Notes under the pieces: model-generated
What the model was told of the DNA's origin: nothing
The model's database searches: none
What the model saw: only the letters and a program-made list of their open reading frames with translations
Shown here: in pieces, positions 46,229-55,965 of the stretch
How the letters are laid out: each line of letters opens with the position of its first letter
How positions within the stretch are numbered: position 1 is the first letter of the stretch
NCBI GenBank assembly: GCA_032622095.1
Contig: CP136068.1
Coordinates: forward strand, 187,169,309-187,233,308
Reading direction: 5' to 3'
DNA: 64,000 bases
Origin: Siphonodentalium dalli
Taxonomy: Eukaryota > Mollusca > Scaphopoda > Gadilida > Siphonodentaliidae
Made by a program: the position numbers and the translations under genes

Positions 46229-47079
46229 AAATACAAATTACTTCGGCGTCGGAAATGCAACTTTACAATAGACTTTCCACCAACAAACTGAATTGGCTTG
46301 CCAGTATCACCAGTTATATATACATTTATGGTATCAAAGTTAGACTTTGATATTGGTACATAATGTAAGTTTTTGAATTCATGCTTATTATGTTGACAAT
46401 CATGTATTCGTTTAATCTCGAATGATGTCACTCGTAATATCGGTGCCTCAACATCACTAACAATTGTATAATCAGCAATGTCAGAATAAACAAACAATTG
46501 GTTATGCTCCACATTTAAATCAACTCCATATGGAAATGTTATCGAAGGAGTAGCAAATGTGACAGTGTTTGATTCTGTTCTGTAACCAAGTTTATCCAAA
46601 AGAGCTTTGGGGAATACAAGACCTACTTTGGTATAACTATTGGTTGAAATTTTAACTCGTTGTTGTGCTTTGGAATATCCGATTTCGAATTGCAAATCTG
46701 GAATAATTATGCTGACTATACTATCAATAACACCTTGAATTGTACCTGTCAAATGTGCTGCACCAGAATATGCTCCTTCTGGTATTTTTAATTCTATACC
46801 ATTTCCTGGTTTTGAAATTACTACATCACTTATTGGTAACTTGTGCAGGTATTGTAAAATTCTTGGAACAGAAGATTTTATTTTTATTATGCAAGCATCA
46901 GCATCTGCAATAATGTTGTATGTTTCTGATGGTACAATTAGTTCAACCATTGCAACTTCCCAAAGCTCTTTATCAACGTGTATGGTTTTTGGTAATTTCA
47001 CTGTGAAACAACATTGTGAGTTGGCTGGGTAAAGTGACATTGAACTATCACTCATGAGAGTTATGTAGAATGAATTCAT
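46225..47079 (-). CDS. Penton-like minor capsid protein (single jelly-roll)
   Basis: 284 codons, intact. The N-terminal FYITLMSDSSMSLYPANSQC and LPKTIHVDKELWEVAMVELI motifs are characteristic of the penton-like vertex proteins of adintovirus/Polinton elements in invertebrates. Beta-rich sequence without transmembrane segments follows, ending in a basic SIVKLHFRRRS. Position between the membrane-protein gene and the pX-like gene supports the call. Its ATG overlaps the stop of the upstream gene by 4 bp. The unbroken frame contrasts with the major capsid pseudogene. Confidence 0.82.
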   Translation of the reverse strand: MNSFYITLMSDSSMSLYPANSQCCFTVKLPKTIHVDKELWEVAMVELIVPSETYNIIADADACIIKIKSSVPRILQYLHKLPISDVVISKPGNGIELKIPEGAYSGAAHLTGTIQGVIDSIVSIIIPDLQFEIGYSKAQQRVKISTNSYTKVGLVFPKALLDKLGYRTESNTVTFATPSITFPYGVDLNVEHNQLFVYSDIADYTIVSDVEAPILRVTSFEIKRIHDCQHNKHEFKNLHYVPISKSNFDTINVYITGDTGKPIQFVGGKSIVKLHFRRRSNLYL

Positions 47080-47333
47080 TTTTTCTCAGTATTTTTCAAT
47101 AATTTCAGTCCAGGTGTTGGTAGAATATAACCTAGAGAACTACTTAGAAGAATAAGCCACAATTCTTTGTTTGCGCTCTGGATACTAATGTGAACAATAG
47201 ATGTAATTATTATGCCATAAATAAGAATTATCTGCATGAAGTAGGTGACTTGGTTCTTAGCAACTTTTTCACCACAGAACTGAAATTGTGATGGTTCATC
47301 GAGATTAATTGAATCTGAATGATTTTGTGACAT
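47076..47333 (-). CDS. Small two-pass membrane protein of the viral cluster
   Basis: 85 codons. A hydrophilic N-terminus (about 30 residues) is followed by two hydrophobic segments, FMQIILIYGIIITSIVHISI and LWLILLSSSLGYILPT, and a short basic tail KLLKNTEKK. This predicts a two-pass membrane protein. Similar small proteins precede the penton-like gene in related elements; their role is not known. It ends in an ATGA overlap with the next gene and starts 13 bp after the chromodomain frame. Confidence 0.65.
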   Translation of the reverse strand: MSQNHSDSINLDEPSQFQFCGEKVAKNQVTYFMQIILIYGIIITSIVHISIQSANKELWLILLSSSLGYILPTPGLKLLKNTEKK

Positions 47334-47346
47334 GATAAATTCTATT

Positions 47347-47493
47347 TTATACTAAATTTGAAGCTGGGACCCAACTGTCAAACTTGTTTGGGTATCCAAG
47401 CCAATGAACTTTAATTTCTTTTACTGTTTTACCACCCACTCTCCTCGTTCTTCTATCAATAACTGATTCTATTTCATCAAGATTATTCTCCAT
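47347..47493 (-). CDS. Chromodomain fragment (integrase C-terminus type)
   Basis: A 48-codon frame: ATG at 47493, stop at 47347. ESVIDRRTRRVGG, then KEIKVHWLGYPNKFDSWVPA has the chromodomain core (aromatic W-x-G-Y ... F-x-S-W-x-P), the version found at the C-terminus of retrovirus-like integrases in Polinton/adintovirus elements. An in-frame TAA directly precedes the ATG, and no integrase catalytic core (HHCC or DDE) is seen upstream to 47.9 kb. It is either a remnant of a truncated integrase or a free-standing chromodomain protein. TATAAATG at the start could serve as a TATA-like element, but this is speculative. Confidence 0.7.
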   Translation of the reverse strand: MENNLDEIESVIDRRTRRVGGKTVKEIKVHWLGYPNKFDSWVPASNLV

Positions 47494-47639
47494 TTATATT
47501 GGACCACCCTACCGGAGTGTTTCACATCACTTTAATAGCATGATCTGATTGTGAATTGTTTGACATTATGGGTCATGGGACAACATGAAGAACTGTCTAT
47601 GTATATTGGCATAGTAACCCCTAGGCGTGAAATATTTGT

Positions 47640-47760
47640 AATAGTGGTGAGCAAAATTTTGCATAAAACTACACAATATAGAACACAGCTATCGACCAAT
47701 AAGAAGGAGCCATTGCTGGGTGAAGTGAAATATATCGTCGTATGGCTAGAACAACATTCA
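47640..47760. repeat. ~120-bp repeat, copy 1 (partner 49637-49755)
   Basis: Shares GACCAAT(A/C)AGAAGG.GCCATT, CTGGGTGA.(A/G)TGAAATATA and an AAATTT.GCA.AA block with 49637-49755. The second copy contains a CCAAT box in CGACCAATCAGAAGGCGCC. The two bracket the MITE at 47.9-48.5 kb in direct orientation. Confidence 0.65.
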
Positions 47761-47938
47761 CATAAACCAAATTTTCTTATATTTCAGCGGAAAATTCCAG
47801 ACCATATCTATCGACGTATGGAAAGAGCAGTGACTTCATAAACGCCGTGCTTGTTCATGTAAGTGTCACATGTTGAATGCATATCATCACACTGTGGAAT
47901 TAAAGGAACACGAAAACTACTCGGGACATGTTGACATA

Positions 47939-48516
47939 CCTACCCGTATTTAAATTCGCGCAGTACTATTTTTCGTGCACCCATCGGTGCGCGAATTTAA
48001 AGCTGAGTGAAAAATAATACGACTCATAAGTATATCCAAATAAAAATAGGAAAATAAGATGGTATTTTAGATAGAAAATAGACAATTATATAAACAACTA
48101 ATTTTCAACGACATTATCCGTATGTAGGCTACATGTGACACTGTAGTCAAACATTTTTAATTAGTTATGCATTTACAACACGCAACCAAGAGTTGATTCA
48201 TTCTGAAGGCAGCAAGTCAAGTCAAGTTCAGTTACAGGATGTCCATAAATATTTACTAAATATCAGAATGATAAATTGTACCATGCATGCATATAAGCAC
48301 GCATCTTCACGATGAAATGATGATGCAGTTGTGTTATATTCGATGTATGTTTTCTTCGAGGCTGTCTTTTATATATACACATGTCATGAGATACAAGACA
48401 TTTACGAAAATATTTCTGTCAGTTTTGAATTCGCGCATCAGGGTACGCGAATTCATAGTGCGCGAATTCAAAACTGAGCGAAAAATAATACTGCGCGAAT
48501 TTAAATACGAGTAAGG
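47939..48516. mobile_element. 578-bp MITE with ~35-bp terminal inverted repeats
   Basis: Left end CCTACCCGTATTTAAATTCG, continuing CGCAGTACTATTTTTCG, is the inverse of the right end CGAAAAATAATACTGCGCG, continuing AATTTAAATACGAGTAAGG, with few mismatches. CATA flanks both ends (47935-47938 and 48517-48520). Further GCGCGAATT words form subterminal repeats at 47985-48015 and 48425-48475. No transposase. Confidence 0.82.
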
Positions 48517-48520
48517 CATA

Positions 48521-49394
48521 TCACAGGCACACGATAAGGAAGAGTATCGTCAAGTTTTATTAATAGTCAGTTTAGAGGTGTGATTAGTCGACTGAAAGCC
48601 ATTATATGCATAACACAAGAGTATAATTATGTATCTTAAATGTGAATAATGTCTGCATTGATTCTTGCAGAAACGATCATAATCAAATTGGCTATTTATG
48701 TCGTGTTGCAACTACTGGAACAGTCATTATTAGATAATTTAGAACACAATGTCTTAATAAATGCTTCATGCATACACTGGCTGTTCATAGAATTGCTTGG
48801 ATACGTCAATACCGCTAAAAGAACGGTACGTTTTATTAAAATAACTGCGAGTCTGTGTCCCACCAACATCGTAGATAACAGCAAGACTCACCAATAACCG
48901 GAACACTTTACTACCGTATAAGGGAAATGGTGTGAAATTAGTGTTCCCAACCCCGAATTTGATGAACATCAAATATACTTGAGCGGACTATATGTGTGAT
49001 TTCCTAATGGGGATTCAAATAATAACAATCACATGTTACTGCATGATCAATAACTGGGAAATCTGGAAAACACGGTTGTTAGTGTATGAATATAAATTGC
49101 CATTTACGACATGGTAGCCGACACTGAAAACGTGTTATATGCAGACGAGAACGGCTCACGATATCGAATTGCTCATTGCACATAGTTGCATATTTAATAA
49201 ATAAAGCATGACTTGTTGTTGACTACACAAACATCAACTGCTTCATATATATTTAATGTAAAACTAATTTCACTGAGAACAAAATATGTTTATCCACTTA
49301 CCAATACACAGTTTAAGACAAACAGAATTGTCGCAAGAATGTCTACAAATCTAGTTCAATAAACCGCAACGTGCAGTATTCAGGTTATATTGTA
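48521..49394. other. No gene recognised
   Basis: AT-rich with short frames only (48649-48897 and shadows), no domain or splice evidence. Confidence 0.4.
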
Positions 49395-49512
49395 TATGCA
49401 CGAAACCCCGAAACTACACCGCCAGGTGAATTCACTCGAAACGAAAACCCGAAACTATACCGCAAGGTGAATTCACACAAAAACCCGAAACTATACCGCA
49501 AGTTGAATTCAA
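49395..49512. repeat. 37-45 bp tandem repeat, three copies
   Basis: CCCGAAACTATACCGCAAGG, then TGAATTCAC, repeated three times with small length changes. Confidence 0.9.
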
Positions 49513-49636
49513 CCGAATGGTGGCACTTCGCAAGTTTAACGTTTTAATTTCATGTGAACACGCGTTGATATATTTCCGAATACATTTTGTAGTTATGGTT
49601 ATCTCTATTCATTGTATATTTGCATGTGAGTTTGGT

Positions 49637-49755
49637 ATAGTAGTGTGCTAAATTTAGCAAAACACTATACCATATAGGATACTACTCTCGACCAATCAGA
49701 AGGCGCCATTTCTGGGTGAGATGAAATATACAACAATAGTTACTAGATACGAACA
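49637..49755. repeat. ~120-bp repeat, copy 2
   Basis: Partner of 47640-47760. It lies about 110 bp upstream of the first phosphatase-like exon. Confidence 0.65.
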
Positions 49756-49864
49756 AGTAGAAAAGTCGATCCATCGTACTAACCGTGTGTTGCCTCGGAA
49801 GTATATACCATAATACAGTTTATTTCTGTTGATGAGTCATTATAGTTACTGGGATTCTTTGCAG

Positions 49865-49999
49865 ACATTCAAGGATCGAAATGGTTTAGTCGTCACGCAG
49901 ACACCACTGCCGGACACAACCGAGGACTTCCCGAGACTCTTGTACGATAGAGACTGTCACATCGTTGTGATGATGCTCACAGACCTCACAGAAACTGGT
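49865..49999 (+). CDS. Receptor-type tyrosine-phosphatase-like exon 1
   Basis: Bounded by a TTCTTTGCAG acceptor and a GTGAGT donor; 135 bp, phase 0 at both ends. It encodes a segment with VVTQTPLPDTTEDFPRLLYD and CHIVVMMLTDL, which matches the T-Q-x-P-L-x-x-T-x-x-D-F-W-R-x-x-Y ... I-V-M-L part of PTP domains. The near-invariant Trp after DF is Pro here, as may happen in a degenerate second (D2) PTP domain or a decaying gene. It joins exon 2 at 50479 without a phase change. The active-site exon (HCxxGxxR) is not in the window. Confidence 0.7.
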
Positions 50000-50478
50000 G
50001 TGAGTAGCATTGTTCGTGTTCATCGTGGGTCAATGTAAGCATCGTTACATAACATCGTTGCATTAACCACACCGTGCAATAGGGACAGATGCTTGACATC
50101 CCCTCAGGATACGAAACAACTGTGGCCCCTAATCGATAGAAAATCGTTCACTTCACCGCCCCAATTTAAACCGGAATCCCATGAGCGTCTTTTCCTGATC
50201 TGGTTCAAATAAAGAGCGTTTGTGATAATTATATGTGGAAATTCGAATTCATAACTAATTTTGTATGATACATTAATTGTTATGCCATTGGTAACAGGTT
50301 TCGTGGTATATATAAAATGAGTGTACTAGTTTATCAAGTTTTCATCGACCGCTCTTGAACGCCGGAATTTCCGAAAACGATATTTAGCTTCAGTAACCTT
50401 TGTCGAGATGTTTAAAAGTTGAATCGGCTTTATGTCAACAACGTTGATCGTTCTGTTGTTTTATTGATTTGCCTCTAG

Positions 50479-50607
50479 GCTATTGGACGATACTGGCTGA
50501 CTGCTGGGAAAACGGTGCGATGTGGGAAGTTCACGGTGTCGCGTGAATCTACAGAACAAGAAGACTTCCTCACAATCAACGAACTTAGTGTTCGGTTACC
50601 TGATGAG
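50479..50607 (+). CDS. Receptor-type tyrosine-phosphatase-like exon 2
   Basis: Follows TTGATTTGCCTCTAG and ends at GATGAG before GTGAGT; 129 bp, phase 0 both ends. It encodes AIGRYWLTAGKTVRCGKFTV, matching the R-Y-W-P ... Y-G-x-F-x-V strand that directly follows the exon 1 region in PTP domains. After the donor, two more GAGGTGAGT copies follow (about 50628 and 50670) in a tandemly repeated intron start. Later exons were not found to 52.5 kb, so the gene is either split by long introns or a fragment. Confidence 0.7.
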
Positions 50608-52475
50608 GTGAGTTATATTACCCGACGAGGTGAGTAATACAGCTTTACACGAGACTCGGATACCCGTTGAGGTGAGTTATATAACATATAACACGCTTTA
50701 CACGAGAATCGGATACAAATGGACGTTGAAATACTGATGAAGCATTGTTTAATATAAATGATTCAATATACAGACTCGAATATTAAAGTAAAAATATGAT
50801 ATAATGTACCCACTGACTCGAAATTAGTATCAATTTAATATGAGTTTCCACCAAAAATAATCTAAAACGCATTGTTGTAATCTGTACAGAAGGCAAAACA
50901 TAACAGTGTGGAGGTAATTGGTGTATATATACGGCAATTGAATTGCGCCCTGGATTAAACAGTTGCCCACTAACCTCAATTTAATTGCGCCCTGGATTAA
51001 ACAGTTGCCCACTAACATCAAGATGACTGCCAATATGGTGACCGGTATATGGGTGGATATTGTGAAGTCTATAAGATCGAACGTTACTCGCTTAAATTGC
51101 TTAACTAAGACAACGGTCGTTGATAAACCGATAGCCGCTCGCTTAAGATATAGATCCCGGTCAGCAAACTCGAACATTAAAGTTGCGTTTCTTGTCATGT
51201 TGTATATGGATTACAAACTGGCATAATAACTGTAAGATGGCTGCCAATATGGTGATCAGTATATGGGTGTAACTGGTGAAATCTGTCATTTAAACGACAT
51301 TATTTCCAACCTGAAATGACTCATACGACATTAATTATTACTATATTCAATATGTCTTGCTATCATGTGACATAATACTGAGCAATTCTGTTTAAAACGG
51401 CAACAAGAATGTTGTCCAGGATTAACGAATATTGCATTTATGGACATTCTTGCTCAAGTAATCCATGTTCCTTGAAATCGGTGCCAATTGAAAGCCGGTT
51501 AGTTGATTATGCCATACTTAAACCCGACACTGTAATATATAGTATAATGTATAGTATTCAGCGTGGTACAAACTATGATGGTTCATATGAGGTGGATATG
51601 TCGTGGATACCATCATCCCAGTATGTGCTAGACGAGATTGGCGCATTCAGGTTTGCACAAAACATGGGCGATTTTCAAGCTAAATGTGAGCTGAGGGACA
51701 TCTCAATGTGCAATTCGGATCAATACATGATCATTTCAATAAGAAATGAGAATTTGTTCACACTTACTGAAGCAAGCACATTTGAAACAATGATACGCAT
51801 AATGAGTCAGTGCCTCTATTAATCTGATATAACTTCGACGAACAAGGCGGTCCGTGAAAATACATATACCTGTGACTTCTTCAAAACCCTAAACCATCAT
51901 CGCCGCTTTCATTGATGTGTGCCCAAAACGCGAAATATTATATGATAGGTGATAAACGTAAGAATAGTAATGTCCAGAATGAGAATCCCCCTTGTGTGTC
52001 ACAAAACTATGTAGTATATGTTGAATAAGTTCGCCAAGAAGGACCGTTTTATCTGTAATATATGGACGTGATAACCTCCAGAAATATGAAATGTTGGTTC
52101 CAACTTGGCGGAGAAGTAAACTGTTTTCTCCTTTTCTACATTTCGTCGTGTCAAATACAAGACCAGGATACTTCCTGCTATTGCAATTGCGAATGGTGTT
52201 TACAACGTAAAACCCATGACACTAATGAATCAATTGGAAGTATGCAATATTCTCCTTATCTTAAATGCAACCCGGTCGGAATATATACGGCGAATAATCG
52301 ATCATCCCAACACCTTCCCTAGTAGGAATCCCTACTATACAGCTACACAATTATGGATGCACTTCTTGCACTATCTTCAGTAATATCAACTACGGCTAGT
52401 GTGTGTCGTTTGTCATTGCCGAGATGCAACGAAACATCACATCAATACTCAAGATCCCCATTTTGCTTAGTCACA
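50608..52475. other. Intronic/intergenic sequence, one unsupported frame
   Basis: 50935-51010 contains a direct 46-bp duplication (TTGCGCCCTGGATTAAACAG), and AAGATG(A/G)CTGCCAATATGGTG occurs twice (51020 and 51235). A 137-codon frame at 51409-51822 has no recognised domain. Other frames are short. Confidence 0.4.
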
Positions 52476-53131
52476 TTTAACACTACCACAACATAATATC
52501 AGCATATGCAACACACACGATCAACTCACGTATCGCTCAGTGGGATAACTATTGATGCATCTGAATTTAACTCTAATACATCTGGCGTTAGAAATGACGG
52601 GGTGCCACTATGAGCTAAAACTTACATTGGGATACCAAAAGTCGAAAAGTTATCAGAATATGCAGCCTTCCAAAAGTAATCCTACATACCTTCCAATATT
52701 ATAAGTTACAGGGAGAGTTGTTGTCGGATACGGTGACATATGAGGCGAAGTGTAGCGTAGCCGGCAAAATAACTAAATACTCAGAATAAATGGCTTTTTT
52801 AATGTAATCATTTATAACAACAACAACTTGGACGTGCATTATGATAGTCCGTCACAATGTCACATTTTGAATAATTAGTGGTGAGTCAGGATTCTTTTAT
52901 TTGTTGTTGAATTTTATGCTGATTTTGTTAATTGTGCAATTGTTGAACACAGGAAGCGTTCCTGTGAATTTCCTTACATCCTTTTGACTTTGATTCTGTT
53001 ATATCTGCGTTTCTCGCCCAGCCATGGACTCAATAACTCCATTGAGATCAAAATCATGAGAATCTTGCACATGGTTGGTGATTTGTTGGAACTCAATTGC
53101 TTTCATTAATAGTAATATTAATTGTTAGAAT

Positions 53132-54657
53132 TCATAGCATCTCATTTGTTGTTGTCAGTCCAATATGTCGCGTTTCATCGTCGGTGACTCGTTGGTAAAT
53201 AGACAGGGATGAAACAGACTTATGTCCGGTTACAGACATTACTTGGCTTGCGCCAAAAGAGTTTGCAGATAAAATGCTGGTTCCTGTGGTTCTGATGCTG
53301 TGATTGGAGTAAATCTGCGATAATTTGTTTGTTTTACTCAATTCCGTCATGAATCTACCCAGTGTCTTTTCGCCAACTGTACTATTGTAGTACCAAGTAG
53401 AGGACTCCGATTCAAAACTGTCCAGTGGTCTTTGCCATAGAAATTCGCAATTTGGGTGTACCTTTGCAAGATAACTTTCAAAGATGGTAACCGGGCAATA
53501 TGGATTACCTCTTACATCTGGCATAATCCCACTGACAAGTTCCCGGTCTCCTTCCCGGTATCCTTCCCGGTCTCCTTCCCCGGTCTCCTTCCCGGTCACC
53601 TTCCCGGTCTCCTTCCCGGTCTCCTTCCCGGTCTCCTTCACGGTCTCCTTCACGGTCTCCTTCCCGGTCTCCTTCCCGGTCTCCTTCCCGGTCTCCTTCA
53701 CGGTCTCCTTCCCGGTCTCCTTCACGGTCTCCTTCCCGGTCTCCTTCCCGGTCTCCTTCCCGGTCTCCTTCACGGTCTCCTTCCCGGTCTCCTTCTCGGT
53801 CTCCTTCCCGGTCTCCTTCACGGTCTCCTTCACGGTCTCCTTCCCGGTCTCCTTCCCGGTCTCCTTCCCGGTCTCCTTCCCGGTCTCCTTCACGGTCTCA
53901 TTCACGGTCTCCTTCCCGGTCTCCTTCCCGGTCTCCTTCCCGGTCTCCTTCCCGGTCTCCTTCCCGGTCTCCTTCCCGGTCTCCTTCACGGTCTCCTTCA
54001 CGGTCTCCTTCCCGGTCTCCTTCCCGGTCTCCTTCACGGTGATTTTTAGTCAGCTCGTCTTCTTCTGTCATGATGTATTTCAATCCAGTTTTGTTATCAT
54101 ATTTGTCGAATGTCGATTTTGTCATATTTCTCATGTTTTCCCTTCCTCGACTAAAGAAATATAGTCGAACATTATATTGAACTTTATTGAACAGTCCAAA
54201 TGGAGTTGTTGGACTCATATAAATTGACTCGTACAGCTGTCTTCTGCATTTGTCATGGGATGATGCTCTGTTAATCCTAGCCCAAGTCTTTCCAACTCGG
54301 CGAGAGCTGCTCTGAAGCTCGAATTTGAATCTGCAAATCAGGATCCTTTATGATGTCTACCTTCCTATCATGGGGTGGTGTGTTCAAATGCCTATTCAAT
54401 CTGTGTCGAATATTCTCTAGCGAATTTGCCGTATAATGTTCACCATCAGGTTTCCTGGCGTCGATATAGAAATGACCAAGGGCCTCATTGAGGGCAACAT
54501 TGTCAAATTCTTCAAAATTTGTATTCATGCACTTTTCTTTAAGATATTCTCTAAAAGAATTAGAATGTTGATTGTTTGCCTTTATGGTACTACTGCAGTG
54601 CACAAACCTTCGTTGTTGTTTGATTTCTTCGTTTGAAGAGGAAGCGAAGCGTTTCAT
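53132..54657 (-). pseudogene. Crypton tyrosine recombinase (DUF3504 type), unit 1
   Basis: Three pieces in transcription order. The N-terminal 126 codons (54277-54657) carry NEALGHFYIDARKPDGEHY and LENIRHRLNRHL, typical of Crypton/KIAA1958-like core-binding domains. The middle piece (53898-54218) has TTPFGLFNKVQYNVRLYFFS with the catalytic-type Arg in RGREN. The C-terminal piece (from about 53512 to 53132) has HSIR, TGHKS and IYQR, the H-x-x-R/H/Y catalytic set. Frame is lost near 54325, where another phase reads AALAELERLGLG, and again near 54240. Within the minisatellite an extra C (near 53578) and a TGA break it further. Cryptons integrate by a tyrosine recombinase; this copy cannot encode one. 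It keeps 13 bp (near 54120) that later units lack. Confidence 0.8.
53541..54040 (-). repeat. 12-bp minisatellite in recombinase, unit 1 (~41 copies)
   Basis: GGTCTCCTTCCC repeated with CAC variants. On the coding strand it reads (GDRE)n, or (GKET)n in another phase. It sits between ELTKNH and SGIMPDVRG, a loop region of the domain. A C-to-A change (GGTCTCATTC) near 53900 makes TGA in the GDRE phase. Confidence 0.95.
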
Positions 54658-55148
54658 TTTGTTTGTAATGAATGTAGAAATTCAAGTCTCGAAATTGGTT
54701 TTCGCAGAAAAGCAGACGTTTGTTTATAACGTACGGCATAAGGGGGATAATCCTAATTATTTCGCGTTGGTGTTTTGCATGGCATCTGTGCCATGAATTA
54801 GTATTGTATTAGCCCCCGTATAAAGATAATTGTGGGCGTATTTCGTGTTTGATCAGTAACAATACTCGCAATATTGTGCTCATATCAGTTTTCCCCGAAA
54901 TCACAGACCGATTTTCAAGGCATTGCACATTGATCATCGACACAAATACACGATTATGTTTAATTGAAGCGGCGATTTAATTTAACTAAAACAAGATGGA
55001 GGACATCTACCCCATATGGGAACCCTGAGGGGGGATATGGATTCCATATGGGACGGGCTACAAAGATAACGACCCGATGTCTCCTGATATGCCTCTACTA
55101 ACGGAGCGTCCCCATTGGTCCATCCAACTAGGTGACATGATAATATAA

Positions 55149-55271
55149 GTTACGGGACGCTTAGTGGTCGGATATGGAGTCATGTGGGGCGAACTGGTCG
55201 TAGGCAGAGTCTAATATTGATCTCGCTGCGCATCGCATGACACCATTTCCGACCACTAAGCGTCCCGTAAC
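55149..55271. repeat. 24-bp inverted repeat in each array unit
   Basis: GTTACGGGACGCTTAGTGGT, then CGGA, at 55149-55172 is perfectly inverted at 55248-55271. The same structure recurs at 57692/57791 (one mismatch), 60271/60370 and 62874/62973. Total 123 bp; possibly a nested MITE carried along by amplification. Confidence 0.9.
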
Positions 55272-55965
55272 GTATTTATTATGTCAGCGGACACAATCCA
55301 ACATATCCCTTTAACACTACCACAACATAATATCAGCATATGCAACACACACGATCAACTCACGTATCGCTCAGTGGGATAACTATTGATGCATCTGAAT
55401 TTAACTCTAATACATCTGGCGTTAGAAATGACGGGGTGCCACTATGAGCTAAAACTTACATTGGGATACCAAAAGTCGAAAAGTTATCAGAATATGCAGC
55501 CTTCCAAAAGTAATCCTACATACCTTCCAATATTATAAGTTACAGGGAGAGTTGTTGTCGGATACGGTGACATATGAGGCGAAGTGTAGCGTAGCCGGCA
55601 AAATAACTAAATACTCAGAATAAATGGCTTTTTTAATGTAATCATTTATAACAACAACAACTTGGACGTGCATTATGATAGTCCGTCACAATGTCACATT
55701 TTGAATAATTAGTGGTGAGTCAGGATTCTTTTATTTGTTGTTGAATTTTATGCTGATTTTGTTAATTGTGCAATTGTTGAACACAGGAAGCGTTCCTGTG
55801 AATTTCCTTACATCCTTTTGACTGTGATTCTGTTATATCTGCGTTTCTCGCCCAGCCATGGACTCAATAACTCCATTGAGATCAAAATCATGAGAATCTT
55901 GCACATGGTTGGTGATTTTTTGGAACTCAATTGCTTTCATTAATAGTAATATTAATTGTTAGAAT

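Larger units (their letters stand above)
43572..47493 (-). mobile_element. Endogenous adintovirus/Polinton-like capsid gene cluster
   Basis: Seven colinear minus-strand genes packed in 3.9 kb: chromodomain fragment, membrane protein, penton-like, pX/pVI-like, hexon-like (broken), conserved unknown, adenain-like protease. Neighbours overlap by 4 bp (47076-47079, 46225-46228) or 11 bp (44074-44084), or are 2-13 bp apart, which is viral rather than cellular spacing. The protein-primed DNA polymerase, FtsK-type packaging ATPase and integrase core expected of a full element are not found in the window. Terminal inverted repeats were not identified. Either a truncated integrated copy or a non-autonomous element. 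Confidence 0.8.

Noticed and set aside
42820-47493. Bacterial operon or contamination, because of tight gene overlaps
   Set aside because: The proteins are adintovirus/Polinton-type capsid genes, and flanking DNA is the same AT-rich, repeat-laden animal sequence.
51409-51822. 137-codon plus-strand frame as a gene
   Set aside because: No domain, splice or repeat evidence; kept only as an unsupported frame.
53456-54164. Plus-strand frames of ~200 codons ([24 protein letters not shown] repeats) in each array unit
   Set aside because: Antisense or shifted readings of the 12-bp minisatellite inside the minus-strand recombinase remnant.
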